From assembly GCA_002418285.1 (NCBI GenBank), contig DIDT01000018.1, positions 62,001-126,000 of the forward strand: DNA of 64,000 bases. Reading direction: 5' to 3'. This stretch comes from Phycisphaerales bacterium UBA5793. Lineage in GTDB: Bacteria > Planctomycetota > Phycisphaerae > Phycisphaerales > UBA5793. Position numbers and translations under genes: made by a program. Numbering within the stretch: the stretch's first letter is position 1; every line of letters starts with the position of its first letter. Positions 1-8,546 of this stretch are shown here, one piece after another. The notes beneath the pieces were generated by a model, which ran no database searches, was not told the origin of the DNA, and worked only from the letters and a program-made list of their open reading frames with translations.

Positions 1-32
1 CTGATGACTCGAGTTTCATTCTCCGTTTGCTG

Positions 33-75
33 CGAGCCCGGCTTCATCGATTTGGAGCCGGGCTCGTGTTTTTCC
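33..75 (+). terminator. Intrinsic terminator of a gene left of the window
   Basis: Perfect 11-bp inverted repeat (33-43 with 56-66, stem CGAGCCCGGCT, 12-nt loop) followed directly by a T-rich tract at 67-74. This is the usual rho-independent layout for transcription on the plus strand. No plus-strand gene lies to its left inside the window, so it should end a gene whose last codons are just off the left edge. Confidence 0.75.
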
Positions 76-161
76 GTCGTGGCAACCGGGAGCAATGAAG
101 TGAGTGCGTATTCGAATTGGTCTCCACGCTGCGTGTGGCGGGCGCTGGCTGGAGCGGCTGA

Positions 162-851
162 TTACTTGTTGTGACACGCCAGGCACATCTGGCTACTGGT
201 GTTGTCGATGCGCAGCAGGTCGTCGTGACCGCCGCGACGGTGCGGTTCGTGGCAGGTGGCGCAACTGACGACGGATCGCTCCAGCCCGTCGACGAGCATG
301 GACCGGAGGCGCCCCATGCGCGAGTTGCCAAACGTCTGGTTTTCCCAGGTGCTGCGCGGGTTGAAGTAGACTGGCTCGGGCTCAGGCCACACGCCGCTGG
401 CGCCGACCGGATGATCGTTGGTCAGATCGGTGGAGAGAAATTCTCGAACCGGATGGGGTGCGCCGACGTTGGCGTTGCCGATGAACATGCTCCCGTTGAC
501 GCCGCCAAACGAATCCAGCGCGACGGTTCCATCGTGGCAACCCATACAGAGAATGCTGTAGGCGTCGAGTGCGTCATCGCGGGGGAGATCGCCGACGAGC
601 GTCTTGTAGATCTGGCTCTGCGGCGGCAGCGCGTGGTTCCAGAGTTTGCCGGCAACGTACCCGTTGATTTCAACGGTCATCGCATTGTGTGGTGTATGGC
701 ATGGCTTACAGATCTCGTTATCCGACCAGCCCTTGTCGGTGAAGTCATGAGCGCTGCCGCGAATCTGGGCGTTGGCGACTGGCGGGAGCGCCGCACTCAT
801 GAAACACGGAAGGGCGAACAGGAACGCAAGTTTGTAAGAGCCACGTAGCAT
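162..851 (-). CDS. Secreted tetraheme cytochrome c (paired CXXCH)
   Basis: A 229-residue protein with an N-terminal signal peptide (hydrophobic stretch about residues 8-28, ending ANA) and four CXXCH haem-binding motifs: CKPCH (48-52), CMGCH (102-106), CATCH (197-201) and CLACH (223-227). The last pair matches the doubled CXXCH arrangement of periplasmic multihaem electron carriers. The ATG at 851 was chosen because a GAGGAG ribosome site sits about seven bases upstream and the signal peptide starts there; the frame is open further upstream to 1016 but without such a site. It is monocistronic, with no oxidoreductase beside it, so its redox partner cannot be named. The role in periplasmic electron transfer is inferred from the family. 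Confidence 0.85.
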   Translation of the reverse strand: MLRGSYKLAFLFALPCFMSAALPPVANAQIRGSAHDFTDKGWSDNEICKPCHTPHNAMTVEINGYVAGKLWNHALPPQSQIYKTLVGDLPRDDALDAYSILCMGCHDGTVALDSFGGVNGSMFIGNANVGAPHPVREFLSTDLTNDHPVGASGVWPEPEPVYFNPRSTWENQTFGNSRMGRLRSMLVDGLERSVVSCATCHEPHRRGGHDDLLRIDNTSSQMCLACHNK

Positions 852-1280
852 CACGAAACTCCTCAATCGCTGACATCGCGCACAATTGGCGCACGAAGCA
901 CCGGAAAAGGAATCGAATAAGATGTGAAGGATTGGCGCGGTGGGGCAACTCGTCGCGGAGTTCCGCAGAGCAATGAGTTCGCGCGATCCAGGTAGAGACA
1001 AACGCCTCCGACCCACCTGACGACCACAACATTGCGGTACAGCATATCAGATTACTTGTCCGGCTGCGCCGGGGAAATGACCTTGATTCCACGCGGGGCG
1101 GACCTGCTGGAACGGCTCGCAATCGCGCCGCCTGGGACGGCGAGAATCCCTGTCGAACGAGGGAATTTGGGAGTGGCTCGCAGGTGTGGGCAGAACTCTC
1201 GGGCTAGGCAAAGGAATGCCCGCAGGTATCAACTCCCCCCAGCCGATAAGAGGAGATCGTTCCCTGGCACGAGGTTGATC
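852..1280. other. Divergent intergenic region without a gene
   Basis: About 430 bases between the divergently read cytochrome gene and the zinc-ribbon membrane protein. Both genes have good ribosome sites at its edges (GAGGAG before 851, GAGGT before 1281). Reading frames inside it carry no recognisable protein. It presumably holds both promoters, but I cannot pick convincing -35/-10 pairs. Confidence 0.5.
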
Positions 1281-2309
1281 ATGCGGCACCCGCGTGAACG
1301 CTCCATCCACATCCACCTGCTGAGTTTCATCGCGGCGGCACTCGTGGTGATCCCGCTGGGGTTCTTCGCGCGGCCGGCGTGGACGAGCCCGGTTGGTATC
1401 AGCTCATATAGCGGCCTGATTTCCGAGGAGCAGACTATACGAATCGCCGTCGAACTCTACCGAGTGCGATACGGCAAAATGCCCGACTTCACGCGGGGTT
1501 GGGATGATCTGATGGCGACCGGTTTGTTGAACTACGAGCCGGTGTATTACCTGGGCGAGCCCAGGGTCCGCCACCCGATTGCGCTAAGCCGCGCGGAGGT
1601 TCACACGGTGGCAGATGCCGGCTGGATCTACGAGGCAAGACAGAACCGGTGGTTGGGTGTGGTTTCCGCCGACTACGCCAGGTGGTTTCCAGCGTGGGAG
1701 GATTTCGCCGACAGGGTGGTCGTCGTGCCCAATGCGCCGATTCGGAGCGTGGCGGATCTCTTCCGGCCGCTCAGCCGCCAGCGACCGGTGGCGATTGGTG
1801 TTCTCACTGTGCTCGTGATTCTCGTCTTGTCCCGGGGAGTGAGCCGGATCGCGGAACTCTCGGCGCGGCTCGACTTTCTACGGCAGTGGCCGGAGGCGGA
1901 TGCTCTTCTGCTGGCGACCGCGGTGCTCCCCACGTTGGTCTGGCAGACGACCTGGCCGATCAACCTGTACGGGGTTCCGGAGATTGGCCACCAGTACTCT
2001 CATCGCATGCACTTCAATATTGGCCTGCTTCTCGTTCCGCTGATCGTGCTGGTCTCGTTCACGATCTTGCGCCGACTCGTGATCTTGTCAATGGCGGACC
2101 GTCGCCGTCTCGCCGTGTTGCACCGTTCCGCTAAGCACCGCTGCCCGTCCTGTGGTTACGACATGCGCGCCAACCGGAGCCGATGCTCGGAATGTGGAGC
2201 GGTTGCTGATCGGCGCGCTGTCAGACAGAGGAGGCCGCGGCGCGACTTGATGCTGGGGATTCCCGCCCGAACGCGCGGTTTGCGCCGGCGAGTGTGCCCG
2301 CCGATATGA
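1281..2309 (+). CDS. Multi-pass membrane protein with C-terminal zinc ribbon
   Basis: A 342-residue protein. A first membrane helix covers about residues 8-28, then comes an extracytoplasmic region of about 140 residues, then three more hydrophobic segments (around 175-190, 215-230 and 245-265). It ends in a zinc ribbon, CPSCGYDMR (from residue 288) followed by CSEC (about 302-306), and a very basic tail. This ribbon form is typical of planctomycete membrane proteins of unknown function. The start at 1281 is supported by GAGGT ten bases upstream; the frame is open back to 1032 but that part has no protein-like character. The early stretch ISEEQTIRIAVELYRVRYGK resembles the post-helix region of pseudopilin-like proteins, which is only a weak hint. 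Confidence 0.65.
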   Translation: MRHPRERSIHIHLLSFIAAALVVIPLGFFARPAWTSPVGISSYSGLISEEQTIRIAVELYRVRYGKMPDFTRGWDDLMATGLLNYEPVYYLGEPRVRHPIALSRAEVHTVADAGWIYEARQNRWLGVVSADYARWFPAWEDFADRVVVVPNAPIRSVADLFRPLSRQRPVAIGVLTVLVILVLSRGVSRIAELSARLDFLRQWPEADALLLATAVLPTLVWQTTWPINLYGVPEIGHQYSHRMHFNIGLLLVPLIVLVSFTILRRLVILSMADRRRLAVLHRSAKHRCPSCGYDMRANRSRCSECGAVADRRAVRQRRPRRDLMLGIPARTRGLRRRVCPPI

Positions 2310-2324
2310 GAAGGCGCGGATTGA

Positions 2325-2426
2325 TGCGGCTATGACAGACAGGTCAACGCGCCGCGTTGCTCCGAATGCGGACTGATCCTCCAGCTGGCCGGTAATACAG
2401 TAATTGGACTATCGTCTGTTTCTTGA
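2325..2426 (+). pseudogene. Remnant of a second zinc-ribbon tail
   Basis: Reading 2325-2426 in frame gives CGYDRQVNAPRCSECGLIL and then a short hydrophobic tail and a stop. This lines up with CGYDMRANRSRCSECGA at the end of the preceding gene. The frame has a stop immediately before the first cysteine codon and no start, so it is not a gene by itself. It is best read as the decayed end of a related zinc-ribbon gene or a partial duplication. The assignment rests on the CGYD...RCSECG match only. Confidence 0.5.
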
Positions 2427-2532
2427 CAGTGCCGATTGCGTGGCATGCGTTCACTCCTGCGGCGCCGACGCGGGCAACGCGGCGGACCGGTGCGTCAGGC
2501 GCAACCCGGCACGGCGAGAGGGAGATGGTCCA

Positions 2533-3486
2533 TTGAGTGGAACCAGTGCAGAGCCGACCATTCTCATCGAGTCGCTCGTGAAGCGCTATCCAAATTCCAG
2601 CGTCAAGGCGGTCGATGGCATCGATCTCGACGTGCATCATGGCGAGATCTTCGGACTCCTCGGCCCCAATGGCGCAGGCAAGACGACGACCATCGGCGTC
2701 TGCACGACGCGCGTCATCGCCACCTCCGGTCGCGTTCGCGTGGTCGGGATCGATGTCGGTGGCGATCCGGCGCGTGTCAAGCAGTTCATCGGCGTGGTCA
2801 CGCAGTACAGCACGCTGGACCGTTCCCTGACGGCGCTGGAGAATCTCATCTTCCATGCCCGCTATTTCGGCGCGGGTGCGCGGGATGCGAAACGCCGTGC
2901 CGAGATACTGTTGGAGCGATTTCGACTCAAGGACGCTTCGATGCGTCTGCCCGATGAACTCTCCGGCGGGATGGCCCAGCGGCTGCAGATTGCTCGCGCC
3001 ATTGGGCACGGGCCCAAGGTTCTGTTCCTTGACGAACCGACCGCCGGCCTCGATCCCCAGAGTCGGCTCAGTCTCTGGGAGCTCGTGCGGCAACTCCGTG
3101 ACGAGGGAACCACCATTCTCCTCACCACGCACAACATGGAAGAGGCGGATGAACTCTGTGATCGCATCGCCATCATCGACCACGGCCGCATCCTGGTGTG
3201 CGACACACCTGAACGGCTCAAGCAGCAAACGACGACGAAGACCGAGATTCACCTTGACTTTCCCGAGCCTCCCCATGGTCTACTCAAGGCGCTGCGCGAG
3301 CTGCCGGGCATTGACTCAGCGGTGGCGGTGCCCGAAGGGATTCGGATCCTTGCATCAGGCCAGAACGGATTGCTGCAACGCGTGGTAGAGGCAGCGCACG
3401 GACACGCCCTGCAACATGTCTCAGTCAAGACGCCAACGCTCGAGACCGTCTTCATCGAATTGACGGGGAGGGCGCTGCGTGACTGA
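2533..3486 (+). CDS. ABC transporter ATP-binding protein, DrrA/NodI type
   Basis: About 317 residues from a TTG start at 2533, chosen because AGGGAG lies about nine bases upstream and the ABC fold begins a few residues later; an earlier TTG at 2404 would add an unlike N-terminus. All nucleotide-binding motifs are present: Walker A GPNGAGKTTT, Q-loop (VVTQY), signature LSGGM, Walker B VLFLDEPTAGLD and the switch histidine in TTHNMEEADEL. The C-terminal extension of about 80 residues is usual for the drug/lipid-exporter ATPases of the DrrA family. The stop overlaps the permease start by eight bases, so the two are translationally coupled. The substrate cannot be told from the sequence. Confidence 0.9.
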   Translation: MSGTSAEPTILIESLVKRYPNSSVKAVDGIDLDVHHGEIFGLLGPNGAGKTTTIGVCTTRVIATSGRVRVVGIDVGGDPARVKQFIGVVTQYSTLDRSLTALENLIFHARYFGAGARDAKRRAEILLERFRLKDASMRLPDELSGGMAQRLQIARAIGHGPKVLFLDEPTAGLDPQSRLSLWELVRQLRDEGTTILLTTHNMEEADELCDRIAIIDHGRILVCDTPERLKQQTTTKTEIHLDFPEPPHGLLKALRELPGIDSAVAVPEGIRILASGQNGLLQRVVEAAHGHALQHVSVKTPTLETVFIELTGRALRD

Positions 3487-4306
3487 TATCCTCAACATCG
3501 CGCGGGGCGGCCGCCTGGGCATCTACGTGCGGGCGTTCATCGGGTTGCTGGCCCGCGATGTGCGCGTGCTGCGCCGCGACTTCATTCCGTTTCTGTTGCG
3601 CACGGTGATGAATCCCGTCATGTTCACCTTTGTCTTTGCCTACGTGCTTCCCAAGATCGGCGAAGGATTCCACGGGGGCGGTGCGGCAGATTTCGGCACG
3701 ATCCTGGTGCCCGGGCTCATGGCGGTGGCGATGATCTTTCAGGGAATCGCGGCCGTCGCCTTGCCGCTGGTCAACGAGTTCGGCCGGACGCGCGAGATCG
3801 AAGACCGCATCATGGCGCCGTTGCCGGTGGCGGGCGTGGCGATCGAGAAGATCGTGTTCGGCGCGATGCAGAGCATTGTCGCGGCTCTGGTCGTGTTTCC
3901 GGTGGTGGCGGTTATCCCTGCCGCACCGGTTTCGGTGCACGTGGCGAGCTGGCCGCTTCTGATCGTGGTGCTCCTGCTCGCGAGCCTGATCTCCGGCGCG
4001 TTCGGCCTGACGATCGGGACGCTGTTTCGCCCGCAGCAGGTGCCGCTGATCTTCTCGATCATCGTCGTTCCGGTGACGTTCCTGGGCTGCGTGTACTACC
4101 CGTGGCAACTTCTCGATCCGCTGCCGGTCCTGCGTTACGCGGTGCTGGTGAATCCAGTGGTGTACATCAGCGAGGGGCTGCGTGCCGCGCTGACGCCGGA
4201 CGTGCCGCACATGCACCCGGCGGCGTTTCTCAGCGCCATGCTGGTGCTGCTCACGATTCTGGGATCTGCGGCTCTGCGACTCTTCCTCCGCCGAGTGACG
4301 GGGTGA
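3479..4306 (+). CDS. ABC-2 type transporter permease
   Basis: A 275-residue integral membrane protein with about six hydrophobic segments and the ABC-2 family layout: amphipathic N-terminus, then helices around residues 35-60, 75-95, 115-145, 155-180, 190-215 and 245-265. It starts at a GTG that overlaps the last codons of the ATPase, with GGGGAGGG just upstream, so it is the partner half of the same exporter. The motif VNPVVYISEGLRAAL near residue 225 is typical of DrrB/NodJ-type permeases. The likely role is export of a hydrophobic or surface compound; no cargo gene lies nearby. Confidence 0.9.
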   Translation: MTDILNIARGGRLGIYVRAFIGLLARDVRVLRRDFIPFLLRTVMNPVMFTFVFAYVLPKIGEGFHGGGAADFGTILVPGLMAVAMIFQGIAAVALPLVNEFGRTREIEDRIMAPLPVAGVAIEKIVFGAMQSIVAALVVFPVVAVIPAAPVSVHVASWPLLIVVLLLASLISGAFGLTIGTLFRPQQVPLIFSIIVVPVTFLGCVYYPWQLLDPLPVLRYAVLVNPVVYISEGLRAALTPDVPHMHPAAFLSAMLVLLTILGSAALRLFLRRVTG

Positions 4307-4328
4307 AGCTTCGCGGCCTGTTCTCGAA

Positions 4329-4401
4329 AGCCACCGGCCGGACTCGAACCGGCGACCTGCAGATTACAAATCAGCTGCTCTACCAACTGAGCTACGGTGG
4401 C
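4329..4401 (-). tRNA. tRNA-Thr (anticodon TGT)
   Basis: A complete 73-nt cloverleaf on the minus strand. The acceptor stem GCCACCG pairs with CGGTGGC and the discriminator is U. D arm GCTC/GAGC, anticodon loop TTTGTAA with TGT at 4368-4366, and T arm GCCGG/CCGGC with loop TTCGAGT are all present. CCA is not encoded. The middle pair of the anticodon stem (GCTGA against TCTGC) is a U-U mismatch. The anticodon reads ACA and ACG-type threonine codons. Confidence 0.92.
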
Positions 4402-4456
4402 GAATCAGATGGGGTCGATTGTAGCCACATTTCAGGCTCATTGGACCGGTCCACGG

Positions 4457-6292
4457 TCAAGGGTGGAACGGCCAGATGACCGGCGCGAGGCAGCATGAGA
4501 TCACCCACAGGATCAGGTTGAGCGGGATGCCGATCAGGAAGTAGTCGGTGAACTTGTACCCGCCGGGACCGAACACCATGAGGTTGGTCTGGTAGCCGAT
4601 GGGCGTCGAGAAGCTCGCCGAGGCGGACATCATGATCGTCATCGCGAATGGCATGAAGTCGACGTGCAGTTCCTGCGAGATCGCATGCCCGATGGGGAAG
4701 ATGAGCACGGCTGCGGCGTTGTGGCCGATGGTCTCGCCGAAGACCATTGTCACGCCATAGATGATCACCAGCGCCGTCCAGGGATTGTCCGAGGTGAGCG
4801 ACACCAGACTGTGAGCAATCGAGTTTGCCGCGCCGGTGACGTCCAGCGCCTTGCCAAGGGCGAACGCCGCAGCGATGACGATGAGCACCTGCCAGTCGAG
4901 GCTCTTGCGCGCCACGTGGCCGGGCACACAGCGCGTGATGATCATCAAGCCTGCCGCCGTCATCGCGCCGACGAGCGTGGGGACGCGGAAGAAGGTGATG
5001 GCCGCAATCATGCCGACGAGGATGACGATGGCCAGCAGCGCCTTTTCGTGGCGCGGCGGATTGGAATTCTCGATCTTGCTGACGAGGTAGAAGTCACGGC
5101 TGTTACGCTGCTGGTCGGCGAAGTTGGGATGGGCCTCGAGCAGCAGCGTGTCGCCAGCGCGCACTACGATGTCACCGATCTTCTTCTTGATGCGCTCGCC
5201 GTTGCGAGCCACGGCGATGACAACGGCGTTGTAGACGGTGCGAAACTGGCCATGCCGGATGGTCTTGCCCACGAGACCGCACGTATCAGACACCACGGCT
5301 TCGATGAGGCAGCGCTGGGATCGCGGCGCGTCGAGTTTGAACACCTGATTGCTGGCGGGTGTCAGCCCGCGCACGCGGTGGAGATCGACGATCGAATCGA
5401 CGATGCCCACGAAGATGAGTCGGTCGCCGGCGAGGAGTTTTTCCTGTGGTCCGACGGCGGGGATCACGCGGCCCTGGCGGTCGATCTCCGCAAGGAAGAG
5501 CCCAGTGAGCTGGCGCAGTCCGGCTTCTTCGATAGTCTTGCCGATGAGTGGACCGCCGGCATCCACGGTCATCTCGACGGTGTAGGCGCGCGGGTCATCC
5601 TGCGGACTCAGCGGTGGTCTGCGGTCGGGAAGCAGCCAGCGGCTGAAAACGAGAACATACGCAATGCCCACCACGCAACAGGGCACGCCCAGCCAGGCGA
5701 TGTCGAACATGCCGATGGGTCGCTGGTTCGGAAACGTCTCGCTCCACAGCCCGCTGACGACGAGATTCGTGCTCGTACCGATCAGCGTGCACGTGCCGCC
5801 GAGGATCGCCGCGTAGCTGAGCGGGATCATGAGCTTGGAGACGCTGAGCCGATGCTGCTTGGCCCATTCACTGACGGCAGGGATGAGCATGGCCACCAGC
5901 GGCGTGTTGTTCATGAACGCACTGAAGAATGCGACAGGGAGCATGAGACGCGTCTGAGCGGTGATGACGTTCTTGGGGCGCCCGAGCAATCGCTGACCGA
6001 GCCAGGTGACACCGCCAGTCTCCTGCAGGCCGGCAACGACCACGAAGAGGACCGCGACGGTGAGCATCCCCTCGTTGGACATGCCGGCTACCGCTTGCTT
6101 TGTCGTCAGAATGCCCATGAGAACGAGCAGTGTGACGCCGCCGACGATGGCTACGTCGGTGCTGATTCGGTTAGAAATGAGCAGGCCCATGATGAGGACG
6201 ATGACGCCCATCGCCGCCCAGGCATGCCATCCCGGAGGGGCCGGAGCCGCGGTCGCGGTCTGCGCCACGATGATGAGGGCGGAATGGATCAC
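4457..6292 (-). CDS. SLC13/DASS-type anion transporter with TrkA-C domains (copy A)
   Basis: About 611 residues of the sulfate/dicarboxylate (SLC13, SAC1-like) family. An N-terminal membrane half carries the motif FMNNTPLVAMLIPA, a central soluble part holds two RCK/TrkA-C domains (for example AYTVEMTVDAGGPLIGKTIEEAGL), and a C-terminal membrane half follows. The frame is open to 6373; I place the start at the GTG at 6292 because the neighbouring paralogue begins at the matching point. It is a tandem duplicate of the next gene. In this copy the second conserved motif reads GETIGHNAAAVLIF, where copy B has TELITNNAAAVLVF, so the usual Thr-Asn-Asn is changed to Gly-His-Asn. Transport specificity is unknown. 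Confidence 0.85.
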   Translation of the reverse strand: MIHSALIIVAQTATAAPAPPGWHAWAAMGVIVLIMGLLISNRISTDVAIVGGVTLLVLMGILTTKQAVAGMSNEGMLTVAVLFVVVAGLQETGGVTWLGQRLLGRPKNVITAQTRLMLPVAFFSAFMNNTPLVAMLIPAVSEWAKQHRLSVSKLMIPLSYAAILGGTCTLIGTSTNLVVSGLWSETFPNQRPIGMFDIAWLGVPCCVVGIAYVLVFSRWLLPDRRPPLSPQDDPRAYTVEMTVDAGGPLIGKTIEEAGLRQLTGLFLAEIDRQGRVIPAVGPQEKLLAGDRLIFVGIVDSIVDLHRVRGLTPASNQVFKLDAPRSQRCLIEAVVSDTCGLVGKTIRHGQFRTVYNAVVIAVARNGERIKKKIGDIVVRAGDTLLLEAHPNFADQQRNSRDFYLVSKIENSNPPRHEKALLAIVILVGMIAAITFFRVPTLVGAMTAAGLMIITRCVPGHVARKSLDWQVLIVIAAAFALGKALDVTGAANSIAHSLVSLTSDNPWTALVIIYGVTMVFGETIGHNAAAVLIFPIGHAISQELHVDFMPFAMTIMMSASASFSTPIGYQTNLMVFGPGGYKFTDYFLIGIPLNLILWVISCCLAPVIWPFHP

Positions 6293-6525
6293 AGAAGAGG
6301 GCGTCCCCGTCACTCTCAAGCAGATTGGGCGGCCGCAGGCTCTTCCGACGGCCGATAACGATAGACCTCGCAAGGCGAGGTGATGGTCACATCATCGGCC
6401 ATGTCACACAACCGGACCAGTGCTGTGATTCGGTGAGTCAGCGTGCGATCAACGGCACGATGATGCCGCATGCGGCGCGACGGTGGTGATCGCGCCTCGC
6501 AGGCGCGTCGGGTGGCAGCCGCACG

Positions 6526-8349
6526 CTATGAATGGAAGGGCCAGATGAGCGGAGCCAGGCTGGAGGTTATCACCCACATCGTCAGGTTCAGTGGAATACC
6601 GATGCGGAAGTAGTCGGTGAATCGATACCCTCCCGGACCAAGAACCATCAGGTTCGTCTGGTAGCCGATGGGCGTCGAGAAGCTGGCGGATGCGGCCATC
6701 ATGATGGACATGGCAAAGGGCGTGAAATCAACCTGCAGGCGCTGAGAGATCGAATGCGCGATGGGGAAAACGAGAACGGCCGCAGCATTGTTGGTGATGA
6801 GTTCGGTGAAGAGCATCGTCACGCCATAAACGATGATGAGCGATGTCCACGGATTCTCACCGGCCAGTCCCACGAGGGTGTTGGCGATGGAATCTGCGGC
6901 TCCAGTGATTTCGAGCGCACGCCCAAGTGCAAACGACGCGGCAATGACGATGAGCACCTGCCAGTCGACACTCTTTCTGGCGGCACTCCCGGGCACGCAG
7001 CGCGTGATGATCATCAAGCCGGCGGCGGTCATGGCTCCAAGCAGTGTCGGCACTCCGAGAAACGTGATCGCTCCGATCATTCCTGCAAGGATGACCATGG
7101 CCAGCACCGCTTTTTCATGTCGAGGCGGATTGGAATTCTCGATCTTGCTGACGAGATAGAAGTCGCGGCTGTCGCGCTGCTGTTCCGCAAAATTCGGATG
7201 CGCTTCGAGCAGCAGGGTGTCGCCGGGTCGAAGGACGATGTCGCCGATCTTTCGGTTGATGCGCTCGCCGTTTCGCGCCACGGCGATGACCACGGCGTTG
7301 TAGATCGTGCGAAAATGACCGTCGCGAATCGTCTTTCCCACCAGGCCGCACGAGTCTGACACGACGGCTTCGATCAGGCAGCGCTGCGCCCGTGGTGCGT
7401 CGAGTTTGAAAACCTGATCACTCGCCGGCGTCAGGCCGCGGACGCGGTGGAGGTCAACGATGGAGTCGACCACGCCGACAAAGACGAGCCGATCGCCTTC
7501 GAGAAGCCGCTCCTGCGGACCAACGGCGGGCAGGACCTGCCCCTGACGATCAATCTCAGCCAGAAAGAGGCCGGCCAATTGGCGCAGCCCGGCTTCCTCA
7601 ATCGACTTGCCGATCAGTGGGCTTCCCGGATCGACGTTCATCTCCACCGTATAGGCCCGAGGATCATCGTGCGGACTGATCGCCGGCTTGCGATCGGGAA
7701 GCAGCCAGCGGCTGAAAACCAGGACGTACGCAATGCCGGCCGCACAGCAGGGGATCCCGACCCAGGCGATGTCGAACATGCCGATGGGAGCTTTGTCGGG
7801 AAACGTGCTGAGCCATAGCCCCGCAACGACGAGGTTCGTGCTCGTCCCGATGAGCGTACACGTTCCGCCGAGAATCGCGGCGTAGCTCAGAGGAATCATG
7901 AGCTTGGAGACGCGCAGCCGATGCTGCTTGGCCCACTCCGCCACAGCCGGAATCAGCATGGCCACCAGCGGCGTGTTGTTCATGAACGCGCTGAACCCAG
8001 CCACTGGCAGCATCAGTCGCGCCTGAGCTGCAATCAGAGTTTTGGGACGCCCGAGCAGGCGTTGTCCCAGCCAGGTGACGCCTCCTGTCTCCTGCAGGCC
8101 GGCCACCACGATATACAGAACGGCCACCGTCAACATGCCCTGATTGGCCATGCCCGCCACAGCCTCGTTCAGTGGAAGCACGCCGAGCAGCACCAGCAGG
8201 GTGACTCCACCGACGATCAGCACATCGGTACTGATCCGATTGGAGATCAGCAACGCAAAGATGAGCAGAATGACGCCTACGGTCGCCCAGGCGTGCCAGC
8301 CGGGAGATCCTGAGGCCTGAGCCGCGGTCTGAGCGAGGATGTTCAACAT
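6526..8349 (-). CDS. SLC13/DASS-type anion transporter with TrkA-C domains (copy B)
   Basis: A 607-residue paralogue of copy A, read in the same direction and lying upstream of it. It has the same layout: membrane helices, FMNNTPLVAMLIPA motif, two TrkA-C regulatory domains, then the second membrane half with the normal TELITNNAAAVLVF motif and SASFSTPIGYQTNLMV. The ATG at 8349 starts the protein directly before the first helix; the frame continues to 8523 without protein character. The region upstream of both copies is also similar (shared GCGGCCGCAG and GCGAGGT blocks), so the duplication unit seems to include the promoter region. It is likely a sodium-coupled anion carrier regulated by a nucleotide or ion through the TrkA-C domains; the substrate is unknown. 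Confidence 0.87.
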   Translation of the reverse strand: MLNILAQTAAQASGSPGWHAWATVGVILLIFALLISNRISTDVLIVGGVTLLVLLGVLPLNEAVAGMANQGMLTVAVLYIVVAGLQETGGVTWLGQRLLGRPKTLIAAQARLMLPVAGFSAFMNNTPLVAMLIPAVAEWAKQHRLRVSKLMIPLSYAAILGGTCTLIGTSTNLVVAGLWLSTFPDKAPIGMFDIAWVGIPCCAAGIAYVLVFSRWLLPDRKPAISPHDDPRAYTVEMNVDPGSPLIGKSIEEAGLRQLAGLFLAEIDRQGQVLPAVGPQERLLEGDRLVFVGVVDSIVDLHRVRGLTPASDQVFKLDAPRAQRCLIEAVVSDSCGLVGKTIRDGHFRTIYNAVVIAVARNGERINRKIGDIVLRPGDTLLLEAHPNFAEQQRDSRDFYLVSKIENSNPPRHEKAVLAMVILAGMIGAITFLGVPTLLGAMTAAGLMIITRCVPGSAARKSVDWQVLIVIAASFALGRALEITGAADSIANTLVGLAGENPWTSLIIVYGVTMLFTELITNNAAAVLVFPIAHSISQRLQVDFTPFAMSIMMAASASFSTPIGYQTNLMVLGPGGYRFTDYFRIGIPLNLTMWVITSSLAPLIWPFHS

Positions 8350-8534
8350 GGTTCGGATCTCAGCGGAAGACGTCCCTGTCACGCTCTGAAACTCGGCGGC
8401 CGCAGCGTCCCATTGGCGGCCGACAAGGATATCCACTGAGCAGCGAGGTTTCGGTCTCCTCATCGGCTTCGTCAGGCAATCGGAACGACCCCGGTGCCCC
8501 ACCCACTTAGTTGGGGGTGACATTCGAATGCGAG

Positions 8535-8546
8535 TACAATGCCCGT
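8535..8546 (+). promoter_or_regulatory. -10 box placed for a leaderless transcript
   Basis: TACAAT at 8535-8540 lies exactly six bases before the ATG at 8547, and no ribosome site is present between. A weak -35 candidate, TTGGGG at 8511-8516, has an 18-bp spacing. With this geometry transcription would begin at or next to the start codon. Confidence 0.45.

Noticed and set aside
2423..2451. TTGACA as a promoter for the ABC transporter
   Set aside because: The -35 hexamer is perfect, but the base pattern 17 bp downstream (TGCGTT) is a poor -10, and the hexamer overlaps the zinc-ribbon remnant.
4664..6358. Long open frame on the plus strand opposite the copy A transporter
   Set aside because: It mirrors a clear SLC13 gene on the other strand and its product is a His/Asp/Arg-rich composition with no fold; a by-product of high GC and codon bias.
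6491..6507. Hairpin after the copy B transporter as a terminator
   Set aside because: Only a 7-bp stem and no T-tract follows on the minus strand.
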